NCBI RefSeq assembly: GCF_000012625.1
Contig: NC_007516.1
Span: 682,001-746,000, forward strand
Direction: 5' to 3'
Source: Synechococcus sp. CC9605
Lineage (GTDB): Bacteria > Cyanobacteriota > Cyanobacteriia > PCC-6307 > Cyanobiaceae
DNA: 64,000 nt
Part shown: piece by piece, positions 19,227-32,206 of the stretch
Layout: every line of letters begins with the position of its first letter
Numbering within the stretch: the first letter of the stretch is position 1
The notes under the pieces: generated by a model
The model's input: the letters and a program-made list of their open reading frames with translations, nothing else
Told to the model about the DNA's origin: nothing
Database searches by the model: none
Made by a program: the position numbers and the translations under genes

Positions 19227-20519
19227 GTGGATGACAGTCCGCAGCAGCGGCACACGACGGGATTGGCGGTGGGAGAGGGCTGGCAGGTGCTCAAGATTGG
19301 CGGAATTCCCCTGCGGCTCCAGCCCAGCTGGTTGTTTGCCGTGGCGATCTTCACCACGTTGTTTCAATCCCGCTACGCGACCACGGCCCCGGTAACGGTG
19401 AGTTGGGGGCTGGGATTGCTGACCACCTTGTTGCTGTTCAGCTCCGTGCTCCTGCATGAATTGGGCCATGCCCTCATGGCTCTGCGGGAAGGGGTGAAGG
19501 TGTTGAGCATCACCCTGTTTCATCTAGGCGGCATCGCGCGGGTGGAGAAGGAATGCCCCACCGCCATGGGCAATCTGCGCATTGCTGCTGCTGGCCCGAT
19601 CGTGAGTTTGGTGCTCGCCTTCGGGATGTTGGCAGGGGCTGCAGCGCTGTCGGACACCCAGCCCTTGGCCACACAGTTGTTGAGCCAGGTGGGTTTGCTG
19701 AACTTGATGCTCGGCTTGTTCAATCTCTTGCCAGGACTGCCCCTCGATGGCGGGCTGATCCTCAAGGCCTTGGTCTGGCAGCTGAGTGGCAGTCAGCAGA
19801 AAGGCGTTCAGGTGGCATCGGCGTCCGGACGGGCTTTGTCGATGCTGATGATCCTGTTGGGCGGTGTCCTGCTCTGGCAGGGCTGGGGGCTCAACGGCCT
19901 CCTGCTGATGTTGATCGGTTGGTTCGGCTTGAGTGCCAACCGCAATCAGACCCAGATGCTGCAGTTGCAGACGGTGCTGCGGGAGTTGAAGGTGGAGGCT
20001 GCGGCAGGCAAATGTTTCCGCGTGCTGGAGGCTGATCAGACCTTGCGGCGCCTCAGCCAGCTGCGGCTGACGGCCAGCGAGGCGGAGGGGCCTGCTGATT
20101 GGGTGCTCGTCTGCAAGAGCGGCCGTTGGGTGGGTTGGATTGACGATCAGCCCTTGAAAGTCCTGCCGGTGCAGCAATGGGATCAACAGCGTCTCGAGGA
20201 TCATCTGCGGCCCCTCACTGAACTGCCGTCCATCACCAGTTCGGCCTCACTTGTGGATGCGGTGCCGGCCCTGGAGACGGCCTCCCAGGGACGCCTGTTG
20301 GTGGTGAGTGCTGCGGGCCTTCCCTCAGGCACCCTTGATCGCATGGATGTGGGCGATGCAGTGCTGAAGCGGCTCGGGGTGACCCTGCCCCCCGCAATCC
20401 TCAACGAGGCGCGCAAGCGCAATAGTTATCCCCTGGGTTTGACGATGCTTCCTCAGATGGTGCAGACGATGCAGGCTCAGAGCGCAGAGCCGGACGCCAG
20501 CTCGACCTCCAATTCTTGA
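19227..20519 (+). CDS. site-2 protease family (M50) membrane zinc metalloprotease
   Basis: 430 residues from GTG 19227. The zinc-binding HELGH lies in the second hydrophobic helix (LLHELGHALMALREG, about residues 80-94). The third ligand region is NLLPGLPLDGG (NxxPxxxxDGG) after about 90 residues, the M50 signature. Four to six transmembrane helices are followed by a cytosolic half with two CBS-like segments. Such enzymes cleave membrane-bound substrates such as anti-sigma factors. The last 43 bases overlap the convergent lipoate-ligase-like gene. Confidence 0.88.
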   Translation: MDDSPQQRHTTGLAVGEGWQVLKIGGIPLRLQPSWLFAVAIFTTLFQSRYATTAPVTVSWGLGLLTTLLLFSSVLLHELGHALMALREGVKVLSITLFHLGGIARVEKECPTAMGNLRIAAAGPIVSLVLAFGMLAGAAALSDTQPLATQLLSQVGLLNLMLGLFNLLPGLPLDGGLILKALVWQLSGSQQKGVQVASASGRALSMLMILLGGVLLWQGWGLNGLLLMLIGWFGLSANRNQTQMLQLQTVLRELKVEAAAGKCFRVLEADQTLRRLSQLRLTASEAEGPADWVLVCKSGRWVGWIDDQPLKVLPVQQWDQQRLEDHLRPLTELPSITSSASLVDAVPALETASQGRLLVVSAAGLPSGTLDRMDVGDAVLKRLGVTLPPAILNEARKRNSYPLGLTMLPQMVQTMQAQSAEPDASSTSNS

Positions 20520-21208
20520 GCTTCCTCAGCCTTCAGGGGCTGCATCTGCCATGGGCAATGGCTCCAGGCCCGAACCAGGCTCTGGCGCAGTCGCTGATCC
20601 AGCTCCAGCCGGTTGATCCGGGCTGGAGCCGCTGCTGGAGCCGCTTCCTCAAACACCTCCTCCCAGAGCTCAGCAGGGGGATCCAGCACAATTTCACCGT
20701 GTTGAAGCAGGCGACCGTTCTGCCAGCGCTGGGCGCTACCGACCCGTTTGACGCCGCACGGATCCACCAGGTCGGCCACCGTTGCCGTGGCGAAACAGTT
20801 GTTGGCCTCGGCACCAGCAGGGTCCGACCCGAAGCGCAGCGCTGACCCGAGATCCTCGAAGCCATCGATCAACCACTGACAGGCCTGGCGGTAGGCCTCC
20901 TGGCGTCGCCGGGGTGCATCCGGCCAGATCAAGGCGTAGGTGAGACCGCCGGCATGGAGCACGGCCCGGCCTCCGCTGGGGCGTCGCACCAGGTTGATGC
21001 GACCGCGGCGGGCCAACTCATTCCAGTGCTTAGGCCAGTGGCGTTGATGGCGTCCCAGGGAGAGCCAGGGCCCATCCCACCGATAAAAACGCAGAACCGG
21101 ACCGTTGCTTCGCTTCAGAAGCCAGGCATCCAAAGCCATCTGGGTGTGTCCATCCGCTTGCTGGGTGGGGAGCAAACGCCCGGTTGCGGGCATGCTGGAG
21201 GAAAGCAT
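20477..21208 (-). CDS. lipoate-protein ligase A-like (BPL/LplA/LipB family)
   Basis: 243 residues from ATG 21208 (MLSSSMPATGRLLPTQQ). The open frame extends to 21805, but that part is antisense to the exporter gene. ALDAWLLKRSNGPVLRFYRW, the lipoyl-binding RRPSGGRAVLHAGGLTYALI and the LLQHGEIVLD strand are typical of the family, which attaches lipoate or octanoate to the lipoyl domains of 2-oxoacid dehydrogenases. Cyanobacterial members may instead transfer octanoate. Its start is 12 bases from the divergent exporter, and its 3' end overlaps the protease gene. Confidence 0.85.
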   Translation of the reverse strand: MLSSSMPATGRLLPTQQADGHTQMALDAWLLKRSNGPVLRFYRWDGPWLSLGRHQRHWPKHWNELARRGRINLVRRPSGGRAVLHAGGLTYALIWPDAPRRRQEAYRQACQWLIDGFEDLGSALRFGSDPAGAEANNCFATATVADLVDPCGVKRVGSAQRWQNGRLLQHGEIVLDPPAELWEEVFEEAAPAAAPARINRLELDQRLRQSLVRAWSHCPWQMQPLKAEEAQELEVELASGSAL

Positions 21209-21220
21209 CGATCGCGCGAC

Positions 21221-21988
21221 ATGGTGCCTTGGTGGGATGTGCCCATCCTGATCGCCCTGGGCCTGCTGGCGGGGGGCTTGGCCGGGCTGTTGGGGATCGG
21301 CGGTGGCTTGATCTTTGCCCCGCTCCTGCTCTGGCTTGATCTCCCGCCCCATCAGGCCCTGGCCACCAGCAGTTTCGCCATTGTGCCCACGGCTTTGGCG
21401 GGCACCATCACCCATCTGCGCCAGGGGCGGCTGCCGACGCGGCCAGGTCTCGCCATCGGTTTGGCAGCCTTTGGCTCGGCACTGTTGTTCGGTGGTTTGG
21501 CCGGTTTGGCAGCGGGCTGGATTCTGCTGGCGATGCAGACGCTGATGTACATCGTGCTGGCGTTCTGCGTTCGCGAAGGGTCCGAGGCGGATGCCAATGA
21601 TGACGTTGATGACAGCAGCGCACCGCAGTTGGCAGGTGTGGGCTGCATCGCCGGCTGGACCGCTGGGATGTTGGGCCTGGGCGGGGGGCTTGTGATGGTG
21701 CCCCTGATGAGCGGTCCAATGTCTGTGCCGATTCATCAGGCCGTGCGGCTCAGCACGGTGGCGGTGCTTTGCTCGGCCAGTGCAGCATCCCTCCAGTTCC
21801 TGCATGAAGGACGCGGCGTCCCTCTGATGGGCCTGCTGCTGGGAGCGGTGGCGGCGATCGCTGCGCAGTGGACGGCCAGCCGTCTCGATCAGTTTGATGC
21901 GGCCCTACTGGTGCGCTGTCTGAGGTGGCTAGCCATCATCCTGGCGATCGACAGCTCCAGGCGGGCCCTGCAACTTTGGCTGAGCTGA
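21221..21988 (+). CDS. TauE/SafE-family sulfite/organic anion exporter
   Basis: 255 residues from ATG 21221 (MVPWWDVPILIALGLLAG), which starts the first membrane helix; upstream in-frame sequence is antisense to the ligase gene. There are about seven to eight hydrophobic helices. Two related glycine-rich repeats, GLLGIGGGLIFAPLLLW and GMLGLGGGLVMVPLMSG, are the signature of this inner-membrane family. Substrates are small sulfur-containing or organic anions. No pathway is shown by the neighbours. Confidence 0.9.
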   Translation: MVPWWDVPILIALGLLAGGLAGLLGIGGGLIFAPLLLWLDLPPHQALATSSFAIVPTALAGTITHLRQGRLPTRPGLAIGLAAFGSALLFGGLAGLAAGWILLAMQTLMYIVLAFCVREGSEADANDDVDDSSAPQLAGVGCIAGWTAGMLGLGGGLVMVPLMSGPMSVPIHQAVRLSTVAVLCSASAASLQFLHEGRGVPLMGLLLGAVAAIAAQWTASRLDQFDAALLVRCLRWLAIILAIDSSRRALQLWLS

Positions 21989-21997
21989 CTGGTCAGC

Positions 21998-22468
21998 TCA
22001 ATTCAACAGACTCCAAAATCCCTCATCCAGCTCGTAGCCCAAGGCTGCGGCCATCTGTGAGAGGTTCCCCCGCATCGGGCGTCCGAGCTCTCGCTGGCAG
22101 AGGTCGTCCAACACCATCAATCGATGCGTCACCCACAGCTCCAGGGCTTCCGGGTCAAAACGCAGGCCTTCGCTGCGGCTGAAACTGTGGGGCACCACCA
22201 GGGCCACATGGCGAATCAGGCTGCCCTGATCGCGCTCAAGCAACAGCGGCAGCCAGGGGTAGCGCGCATCGGCCCGCAGGGCCCAGAGCCGAGGCTCGGG
22301 GCATTCCGGCAGTTCGCGCGGGTCATCCTGCGCCCGCGGCCAGTCGAAACGAAGCTCAAGCACCGGCCCCTGGCCGAGCAGTACATCCAGCGGCTGAGTG
22401 CTCCAGATCTCCAGCGGCCGTAGATCCAAGGCGCGGATGGCAAGGGCATCGATCAGAACCGGATCCAT
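21998..22468 (-). CDS. crr6: CRR6-like NdhI assembly factor (DUF1817)
   Basis: 156 residues. The block RAQDDPRELPECPEPRLW, then DARYPWLPLLLERDQGSLIRH, then SEGLRFDPEALELWVTHRLMVL and the ending GYELDEGFW match the CRR6/DUF1817 family. In plants and cyanobacteria this protein helps mature the NdhI subunit of the NDH-1 complex. It is soluble with no membrane segments. It fits the NDH-1-based CO2 uptake genes found 20 kb away. It converges on the exporter gene with nine bases between the stops. Confidence 0.88.
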   Translation of the reverse strand: MDPVLIDALAIRALDLRPLEIWSTQPLDVLLGQGPVLELRFDWPRAQDDPRELPECPEPRLWALRADARYPWLPLLLERDQGSLIRHVALVVPHSFSRSEGLRFDPEALELWVTHRLMVLDDLCQRELGRPMRGNLSQMAAALGYELDEGFWSLLN

Positions 22469-22551
22469 GGGCTGGTGTGACAGGCCTTTGCGAATGATGG
22501 CCTGCAGCCCTTCCCTCAGAGAAGATTAGGACCGTTTGATGCATGGCTCCC

Positions 22552-22656
22552 ATGGAAACCGTTCTTTCTGCACCTGAGGTGTTCATTGCCCTCGTGGTGG
22601 CTGCCCATGCCGCTGTTCTGGCCCTGCGTCTCTCCATCAGCCTTTACGAGGCCTGA
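22552..22656 (+). CDS. psaM: photosystem I reaction centre subunit PsaM (XII)
   Basis: 34 residues from ATG 22552 (METVLSAPEVFIALVVAA); an ATG at 22543 would add three residues. One transmembrane helix with the conserved EVFIALV...AAVLALRL...LYEA pattern matches PsaM, a 30-residue single-helix subunit of the photosystem I trimer interface region. It is too short for ordinary ORF calling. It is divergent from crr6 across an 83-base gap that should hold its promoter. Confidence 0.92.
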   Translation: METVLSAPEVFIALVVAAHAAVLALRLSISLYEA

Positions 22657-22744
22657 TTTCAAAAGACGCCCAGATCAACGGGCATAGAGCTGGTCTTGGC
22701 ACTGCTAACGGATTGCGTTACAAGCGGATGTTCGTGCTGATGCG

Positions 22745-23098
22745 GTGACTGCCAGTCAGGTTCAAAGATCAGCTCCCCGCACCGATGCAGCCAGCATGGC
22801 TGCGGCCATTCAGCGGCAGACCGACCAACAGGAACTGCAGTGCAGCCTTCTCGCCTTGGCGGCCAAGTCGGGGCTTGTTCTGTTGGGTGCTGTGAGCTTG
22901 ATCCGTCTGTCGGTGGCCTATCAGGAACGCATGGATCGCCACAGTGAAATCGCTGCGGTCGTGTCGATTGAGTCTGCAAAATTGGAAACGCTGCAACAAC
23001 GCTTCGATCGTCTGTTCAGCATCGGTGGAGAGAAGCGTCTGATCAGCGAGCAGGATCAGTGGATCGCCCCCAATCGTCTGCGCGTGATCTGGCGCTGA
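22745..23098 (+). CDS. conserved cyanobacterial single-helix membrane protein
   Basis: 117 residues from GTG 22745. An N-terminal polar region is followed by one hydrophobic helix (CSLLALAAKSGLVLLGAVSL, about residues 33-52). A long amphipathic, charged C-terminal part (SAKLETLQQRFDRLFSIG) suggests a coiled coil. It ends QDQWIAPNRLRVIWR. I cannot assign a function. It lies between psaM and por in the same direction. Confidence 0.7.
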   Translation: MTASQVQRSAPRTDAASMAAAIQRQTDQQELQCSLLALAAKSGLVLLGAVSLIRLSVAYQERMDRHSEIAAVVSIESAKLETLQQRFDRLFSIGGEKRLISEQDQWIAPNRLRVIWR

Positions 23099-23107
23099 GA
23101 TTCGTGA

Positions 23108-24118
<1,011 letters not shown>

Positions 24119-24130
24119 GCTGAGCTCTTA

Positions 24131-24167
24131 CGACAAAGCCCCGGTTGCAGAGGCCGGGGCTTTGTCG
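24131..24167. terminator. bidirectional rho-independent terminator
   Basis: A perfect 14-base inverted repeat, CGACAAAGCCCCGG at 24131-24144 and its complement at 24154-24167, flanks a nine-base loop. It lies between the convergent por and chlL genes. The A- and T-bearing ends of the stem let it terminate in both directions. Confidence 0.85.
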
Positions 24168-24180
24168 ATCAAGTCGAGGG

Positions 24181-25134
<954 letters not shown>

Positions 25135-25357
25135 TCACCAAGAAATGAAAGATCTGGTTTCTGACTGAGCTTGAAAACCAGAATTTCTTTCAATTAAATA
25201 AAAAGAAATGAGTGCAAATGCTCAGGCTTTTGCTGCAGAGAACTGGCATGCACGCATGGATCGTGTTTTTATTTTCCATTTCTTGTAGTGATCTGCAGCG
25301 CCTGCTACAGGCAGATGGGTCCTGCTGTTTAGGGTTGAGATCCGTTTTTGCGCTGTC

Positions 25358-26828
25358 ATGGGGTTGTCGCGTCGGTCTCTCCTCGCAGGGACTGGAGGGC
25401 TCCCAGGCTTGGTTGCATTAGGGCGTGATGCCTCAAGCAAGAGCCAAGTCTCCGCTGCTTCTGTGGATGTGGTTGTGATCGGTGCAGGATTGTCTGGTCT
25501 GATCGCAGCCCGCGAACTGGTGAAAAAGGGAAAAACAGTGGCATTGCTTGAAGCCAAAAGCGCCATTGGCGGACGGATGGTCAATAAAAAAGTTGCTGGA
25601 GACGGCGTGATTGATCTAGGCGGTCAGTGGGGAGGGAAAACCCATTATCGCTTTGAAGCCCTTTCGGATGAATTGAATCCGAAGCGTTACCCTTCTTATT
25701 ACGATGGGAAGGGTGTTTTCGTTTGGAATGGCAAGCCCTACACAACCGAACTGGTTGCTGATTTTCATCGAGCCATAGGTTTTTCGAATCCAGATGATAT
25801 AGATCTGCCTGAGCAAGAAAAGGAAGCTGCACGAAGCTCTGGAAAGAACTATTTGACATATCAAAACCATATCAGCTGAACATCCTTGGACTTCGCCGAA
25901 TGCTGAGGTCTTGGATGCAACTCCTGTTTCTCAGTGGCTAGCAGAACGCAATGCCTCGCCTTTGGCTCAATGGATGTTTGGCTGGATCTGTCGAGGGGGT
26001 GGCGCTCAAGTTTTTGAACCCTATGAATCCTCGATGCTTCATTTGGCTTGGACCATGGCGGTAGCCCCACCGAGTGAAACCCCTGAAGATTGGTTGCTCT
26101 ACAAAGGTGCTGGCGAAGTTGCAAAAGTCATCGCCAATGAACTGGGGATTCGGGTTTTGCTGGATTCTCCCGTGTCAAAAATTGATCAAGATTCGAGTGG
26201 TGTAACAGTCACTTACGGAGACTGTAAGAAGATCAAGGCTCTCGGTGCTGTCGTTGCGATACCACCTCCGTTGCGGCTGAATATTCAATTCAACCCACCA
26301 CTTCCTTCCCGTTTTGTGCAATTGACGCAGCGCACCCCCATGCCGTCGAAGTGGAAGGTGCTGGCTGTTTATCCCACAGCCTTTTGGCGAGATCAAGGTT
26401 TCTGCGCGGCTGGCTCAGGAAATTTGGATGTTCTTGAACAGACTGCAGATGCCTGTCCGCCTCGGGGCAAACCTGGTATTATGGCCAGTTTTGTTTCGGG
26501 CAACAAAATCGGCAGTTTCAGCCAACTAAGTGAACAAGAGCAAAGGGCACTTGTCTTGAAAGACCTCGTCACCTTTTGGGGGCCCCAGGCCAGTAAGCCC
26601 ATCGAATTGGTGATTGTTCCGTGGACCGACGATCCCTGGCTTCAAGGTGGCTACGGTCTCACGCGCAGCACCGGATCGTGGACTGCATTCGGACCAAGCT
26701 GGCAGGACGATCACGGCAAGGTGTTTTGGGCCGGTACAGAACAATCAACCCGTTCGCCTGGTTACTTCGAGGGTGCGATCGAGGCAGGACTTGCTGCGGT
26801 GCAGCGCCTGAATGCTGCTCTGACATGA
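25358..26828 (+). pseudogene. Tat-exported flavin amine oxidase, frameshifted
   Basis: The first frame (25358-25879) has a twin-arginine signal (SRRSLLAGTGG), the FAD motif VVIGAGLSGLIAARELVKKG, and EAKSAIGGRM. It stops early at 25877-25879. The rest (AEHPWTSPNAEVLDATPVSQW through a normal FAD-binding end, PGYFEGAIEAGLAAVQR) is in another frame and continues to 26828. Skipping one base in the run of four A at 25863-25866 joins the halves into a protein colinear with the intact paralogue at 27534-29030. It is probably a pseudogene, unless that run is a sequence error. Confidence 0.85.
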
Positions 26829-26853
26829 TCTGAAGTGTCGGTGTTGCTCAGGC

Positions 26854-27455
26854 TCATTGGCGTCGAATGATGTACTTGTTGATGTGGTCTGCGAACCTTG
26901 CAAAGTCAGCATCAATATTTGGATTTACAATGACATCATGCATTGAGAATGTAGGTAGCTGTTTCATGGCAAGATATCTGTAGTTCACGTGCATTGGGAA
27001 AAACAAATCGTCAACACTTTTGCCCTGCATTAAATATTCATTTGGATCATCGAAGGCCCCTTCGGGAGCGTCAAAGGTCAAAGAGAACATGTATTTTTTG
27101 TCTATTAGGCCATCTTTGGTGCCGTAATTCTTTTCCGGTGCCTGGCGTGATCGCCCGGTTCCAAGCCAGAGCTTTCCATGGCCTGGATTTGTATAGATCT
27201 GGTCGATGTATTTTTTGAAGCTCCATGGAAAGCTCATCAAATTCACCGCTGATTGCACAACAGATAGTCACACCAGAGATGATTGTTGACTTCCGTTTCA
27301 ATATCCCAGGGTTGAGCGGTCCAGGTTTGTTTGACTTTGAATCCTTTGCTCAGGAATTGGCTTGCTGCGATTTCAAAGAGAGATTGGTTTAATTTGCCCA
27401 GGGAATAAGTGCCGAATTCTGTTTCGTGAGCATTGATCATGAAAATCTTTGTCAT
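26854..27455 (-). pseudogene. MdaB-like NAD(P)H quinone reductase, frameshifted
   Basis: The 5' part starts MTKIFMINAHETEFGTYSLG and runs to LWCDYLLC, then stops. The 3' part (SFPWSFKKYIDQIYTNPGHG, KKYMFSLTFDAPEGAF, LPTFSMHDVI) continues in another frame. Joined by one added base near 27256, the sequence aligns through its length with the flavodoxin-fold NADPH:quinone reductase MdaB, including the PW(S/T)(F/V)KKYID segment. A one-base deletion therefore disrupts it. It sits between two amine oxidase genes. Confidence 0.82.
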
Positions 27456-27533
27456 TGCTTTTTCTGGCTTTTTTTAAGGGAAGAATGATTCAAACTTGCG
27501 CAACATCTTCAGCTTGATTCCTGTTATGCAGGG

Positions 27534-29030
27534 TCATGTTTGTGATATCGCTTTGTTCGATGCTTGAATGCCGGCCTCAATGGCGCCTTCGAAGTACCCG
27601 GGCCAGCGGCTGGACGCCTCGGTGCCTGCCCAATGAACGCGTCCATGAGATTGTTGCCAGCCCTGGCCGTAAGTTGTCCAGCCACCAGGCGTGACAAAAC
27701 TGGTGAAGGCTCCAGTAGACCAAGCTTCTTGGTTCCAGTTCTGAATGATTAGTTCTTCGGGTGCACCTGCCTCAGGGCCCCAATACGCCATCAGATCATC
27801 CAGGATGGCTTTGCGCTGTTCTTGGCTGTTTTGTTGTTGGAAGCGAACAGCGGCACTTGCGGTAACAAAACTTGCGAGAATCCCAGGAGATCCGCTGGGT
27901 AGAGAGCTGTCTGCCGTGAGCTCGAGGGTTTTCAGATTACCAACGCCGAAGCCATTGAGATTTTTTTGTCTCCAAAAAGCGTTCTTGTAAATCGCAAACA
28001 CCTTGATCATGGATCCCATGGGGCTGCGTTGCAGAAATGAACGTGTTTCAGCCGGTAGATCAGGTGTGAAGGTGATGCGCTGGCGTAGTGGGGGTGGGAT
28101 GGCCACGATGGCAGTTTTGGCATTGATTGTTTTGCCTTGGCCGAAACTGATGATCACGCCATTGTCGTTCTGCTCAACTGAGTGCACCGGAGCATTCAGG
28201 CTGATGAATTGTTTGAGTTCAGCGGTGAGTCGTTCTGCAACCTGGCCAGCTGCACCTTTGAGCAACCAGGACTCTGGAGCCTCATCCTGGGGTGCAACGG
28301 ATTGCGTCCACGCTAGATGAAGAATGGAGGCATCCCAGGGATCAAAGCCGCCGGAACCTCCAACAACCGAAAGCCATTCGAGTTCGAAATCACTCAGCCT
28401 TGAATCACTGTTCTTCTCACACCATGATCGAATGGTAGTGTGATCCAGTTCAGCTGCGTTGGGTGTTGTCCAGGGTCGGGCTGGATCGACTGAGGCAGCG
28501 ATGGCCCGAAAGGTCTTCAGTGCTTTTTTTGCGTTGGCCACCTGTTCTGCAGGTTGTTGGATCTGATCTGCTTCAAAGAGCAGCACGCTGTTGGAGGGCT
28601 TTGTTGCCATGTCGGCCACCACTCTTTGCCCGTCCCAAACCAACACTCCCTGGCCGTCGTAGTAACTGGGGAAGCGTTCAAGACCCAATTCATCCACAAG
28701 CTTCTCGAAGCGATGGTGGGTTTCCCCGCCCCATTGCCCGCCTAGGTCAATCACGGCGCCTGTGCATGTTGTCTGGCGAATCATTCGCCCACCCGTTCGG
28801 GCTCTGGCTTCGAGAAGATGAACACTCAATCCATTTTTGCGAAGTTGACGAGCGGCTGTCAGACCTGACAAACCCGCTCCAACGACCACCACGTCAACAT
28901 CAGAAGGTGTTGTTGATTCCGCTGTCGACGCCTTGCTCCCCAAGGTGATGGCGCCAAGCCCAGCGAGTCCCGCTCCGGCAATCAGTTCACGTCGTGAGAT
29001 CGCCAAAGTGATACGAATACAACTTTTCAA
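27534..29030 (-). CDS. Tat-exported flavin monoamine oxidase-family protein
   Basis: 498 residues. The N-terminus has a twin-arginine motif (SRRELIAGAGLAG), so export of the folded flavoprotein is likely. The dinucleotide motif VVVVGAGLSGLTAARQLRKN, GGRMIRQ and LGGQWGG are typical of the amine oxidase family. The C-terminal VHWAGTEASSRWPGYFEGAIEAG binds FAD. It probably oxidises an amine or amino acid with release of H2O2, but the substrate is unknown. It is clearly the intact paralogue of the frameshifted gene at 25358-26828. Confidence 0.88.
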   Translation of the reverse strand: MKSCIRITLAISRRELIAGAGLAGLGAITLGSKASTAESTTPSDVDVVVVGAGLSGLTAARQLRKNGLSVHLLEARARTGGRMIRQTTCTGAVIDLGGQWGGETHHRFEKLVDELGLERFPSYYDGQGVLVWDGQRVVADMATKPSNSVLLFEADQIQQPAEQVANAKKALKTFRAIAASVDPARPWTTPNAAELDHTTIRSWCEKNSDSRLSDFELEWLSVVGGSGGFDPWDASILHLAWTQSVAPQDEAPESWLLKGAAGQVAERLTAELKQFISLNAPVHSVEQNDNGVIISFGQGKTINAKTAIVAIPPPLRQRITFTPDLPAETRSFLQRSPMGSMIKVFAIYKNAFWRQKNLNGFGVGNLKTLELTADSSLPSGSPGILASFVTASAAVRFQQQNSQEQRKAILDDLMAYWGPEAGAPEELIIQNWNQEAWSTGAFTSFVTPGGWTTYGQGWQQSHGRVHWAGTEASSRWPGYFEGAIEAGIQASNKAISQT

Positions 29031-29236
29031 GGTTTAGCTATAGCACCTATTTGCAGCATCAAAGGCTGACTATTTGGTTACACTTGAAAAGGGATTGTAC
29101 TGAATGACACATCTAATTTTGATCAAGATTTATGGCTAGATTGAGGGTGTTGAAAAGTAGATTGTGGGCTTTTATTGTAGTGTGCTCAGTAATACTAAGT
29201 TTCGCGGAATATTGCTTCTGTTTTCTCGAGGTTCCT

Positions 29237-30811
29237 TCATGCCTTGAAGTGGGCTTTGGCGTCATAGAGCGTTTCGCTGTTGATCACGCGGCAGCCCACA
29301 TCGCGGGCATAGGCCTCAGTGTTGCGTCGCACCTTTCCCCGTACAAAGAAGGGGATTTTTTTGAGTTCGGCTTCACCATCTGCGGTCCAGTGCAGCGCGT
29401 CGTCGCCGTCCGCGGGGATATCGGTTAACGCGGAGTGGTCGGCGGCGCCGGCACCACCGGTATGGCCCAGGTGGCTCTGGTGGCCATCCACGAATTCGAA
29501 GTCGTGGCGGAACATGCCGATCAGGTGTTCCTCCAGGCCCATCATCAGCGGGTGCACCCAGTCGTCGAAGATCACGTTTGCCCCTTCCCAGCCCATCTGG
29601 GGGCTCATTCGGGCCGGCACGTCCTGCACATGCATGGGTGTGCTGATCACCGCGCAGGGAATTCCCAGCCGCTTGGCGCTGTGGCGCTCCATCTGGGTTC
29701 CCAGCACAAGTTCCGGTGCCGCTTTGGCCATGGCCGCTTCCACCGCCAGGTAGTCGTCACTGATCAGGGCCTCCAGGCCCAGGGCTTTGGCGGCAGCCCG
29801 AACGGGCCGGGCCATCTCCCGGCTGTACGTGCCCAGCCCCACCACCGTGAAACCCAGCTCCTCGCTGCAGATGCGGGCAGCGGCGAGGGCGTGACTGCCG
29901 TCGCCAAAGATGAACACCCGCTTGCCCGTGAGGTAGGTGGAGTCCACGGATTCTGAATACCAGGGCAGGCGTGAGCGCCGGTAGCCCTCGTCGGGGGCGG
30001 GGGGCTCCATCCCCAGCATGTCGTGCACTTCCACGAGGAAATCGTGGGTGGCGCCCACTCCAATCGGCACTGTTCGGCTGAAGGGCATGCCGAAATTGCG
30101 CTCCAGCCAGCTGCAGCTGGATTCCGCCACCTCCGGATAAAGGCAGACGTTGAGATCGGCATCGGGGATCCGCTTCAGATCCTCCACACCTGCCCCCAGG
30201 GGTGCCACCACGCCCACATCGATGCCGTGCAGGGTGAGTAGTTTCTGCACCTCCAGCACGTCGTCCCGGCAGCGGAAGCCCAGCAGGGATGGCCCCAACA
30301 GGTTCACCCGGGGCCGTCGCCCCTGGTGTTGCCATGTCATGGGGTCGTGCTGGTTATTGGCTGGCGTTTGCTCCTTCAGCAGGTTGCGCACCATTTGGTA
30401 GAAGGTTTCTGCGGCCCCCCAGTTCTCCTTTTTGCTGTAGGCCGGCAGCTCCAGACTCACCACCGGCATGGTGAGCCCCATGCCCTGGGCCAGGGCACCG
30501 GGCTGATCCTGAATCAACTCCGCGGTGCAGCTTTCCCCCACCAGCAGGGCATCGGGCTGAAAGCGATCCACCGCTTCACGCACATGCCGTTTCACCAGTT
30601 CGGCGGTGTCCCCGCCGAGATCCCTGGCCTGAAAGGTGGTGTAGGTGACGGGCGGACGCTGTCCGCGCCGCTCAATCATTGTGAACAGCAGATCGGCATA
30701 GGTGTCCCCCTGGGGGGCATGGAGCACGTAATGAACGCCGCGCATGGAGGCGGCAATGCGCATGGCCCCCACATGGGGTGGCCCTTCATAGGTCCAGAGC
30801 GTGAGTTGCAT
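29237..30811 (-). CDS. chlB: DPOR catalytic subunit ChlB
   Basis: 524 residues. With ChlN it forms the NifDK-like component that reduces protochlorophyllide in the dark. N-terminal [39 protein letters not shown] (cysteine of the 4Fe-4S cluster region) and [20 protein letters not shown]-type segments match the family. The C-terminal 50 residues form the typical extension around [20 protein letters not shown]. It starts five bases after the chlN stop, so the two are cotranscribed from upstream of chlN. Confidence 0.97.
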   Translation of the reverse strand: MQLTLWTYEGPPHVGAMRIAASMRGVHYVLHAPQGDTYADLLFTMIERRGQRPPVTYTTFQARDLGGDTAELVKRHVREAVDRFQPDALLVGESCTAELIQDQPGALAQGMGLTMPVVSLELPAYSKKENWGAAETFYQMVRNLLKEQTPANNQHDPMTWQHQGRRPRVNLLGPSLLGFRCRDDVLEVQKLLTLHGIDVGVVAPLGAGVEDLKRIPDADLNVCLYPEVAESSCSWLERNFGMPFSRTVPIGVGATHDFLVEVHDMLGMEPPAPDEGYRRSRLPWYSESVDSTYLTGKRVFIFGDGSHALAAARICSEELGFTVVGLGTYSREMARPVRAAAKALGLEALISDDYLAVEAAMAKAAPELVLGTQMERHSAKRLGIPCAVISTPMHVQDVPARMSPQMGWEGANVIFDDWVHPLMMGLEEHLIGMFRHDFEFVDGHQSHLGHTGGAGAADHSALTDIPADGDDALHWTADGEAELKKIPFFVRGKVRRNTEAYARDVGCRVINSETLYDAKAHFKA

Positions 30812-30815
30812 GGGA

Positions 30816-32111
<1,296 letters not shown>

Positions 32112-32206
32112 TCAACCTCTCCAAGCTGCGAATAAATCCGCTGAGGAGTGGAAAGGTCTCTCAAACTCTTTGGGATCGCTCCGGCCAGGCAGGCCCTGGC
32201 TTGAGC

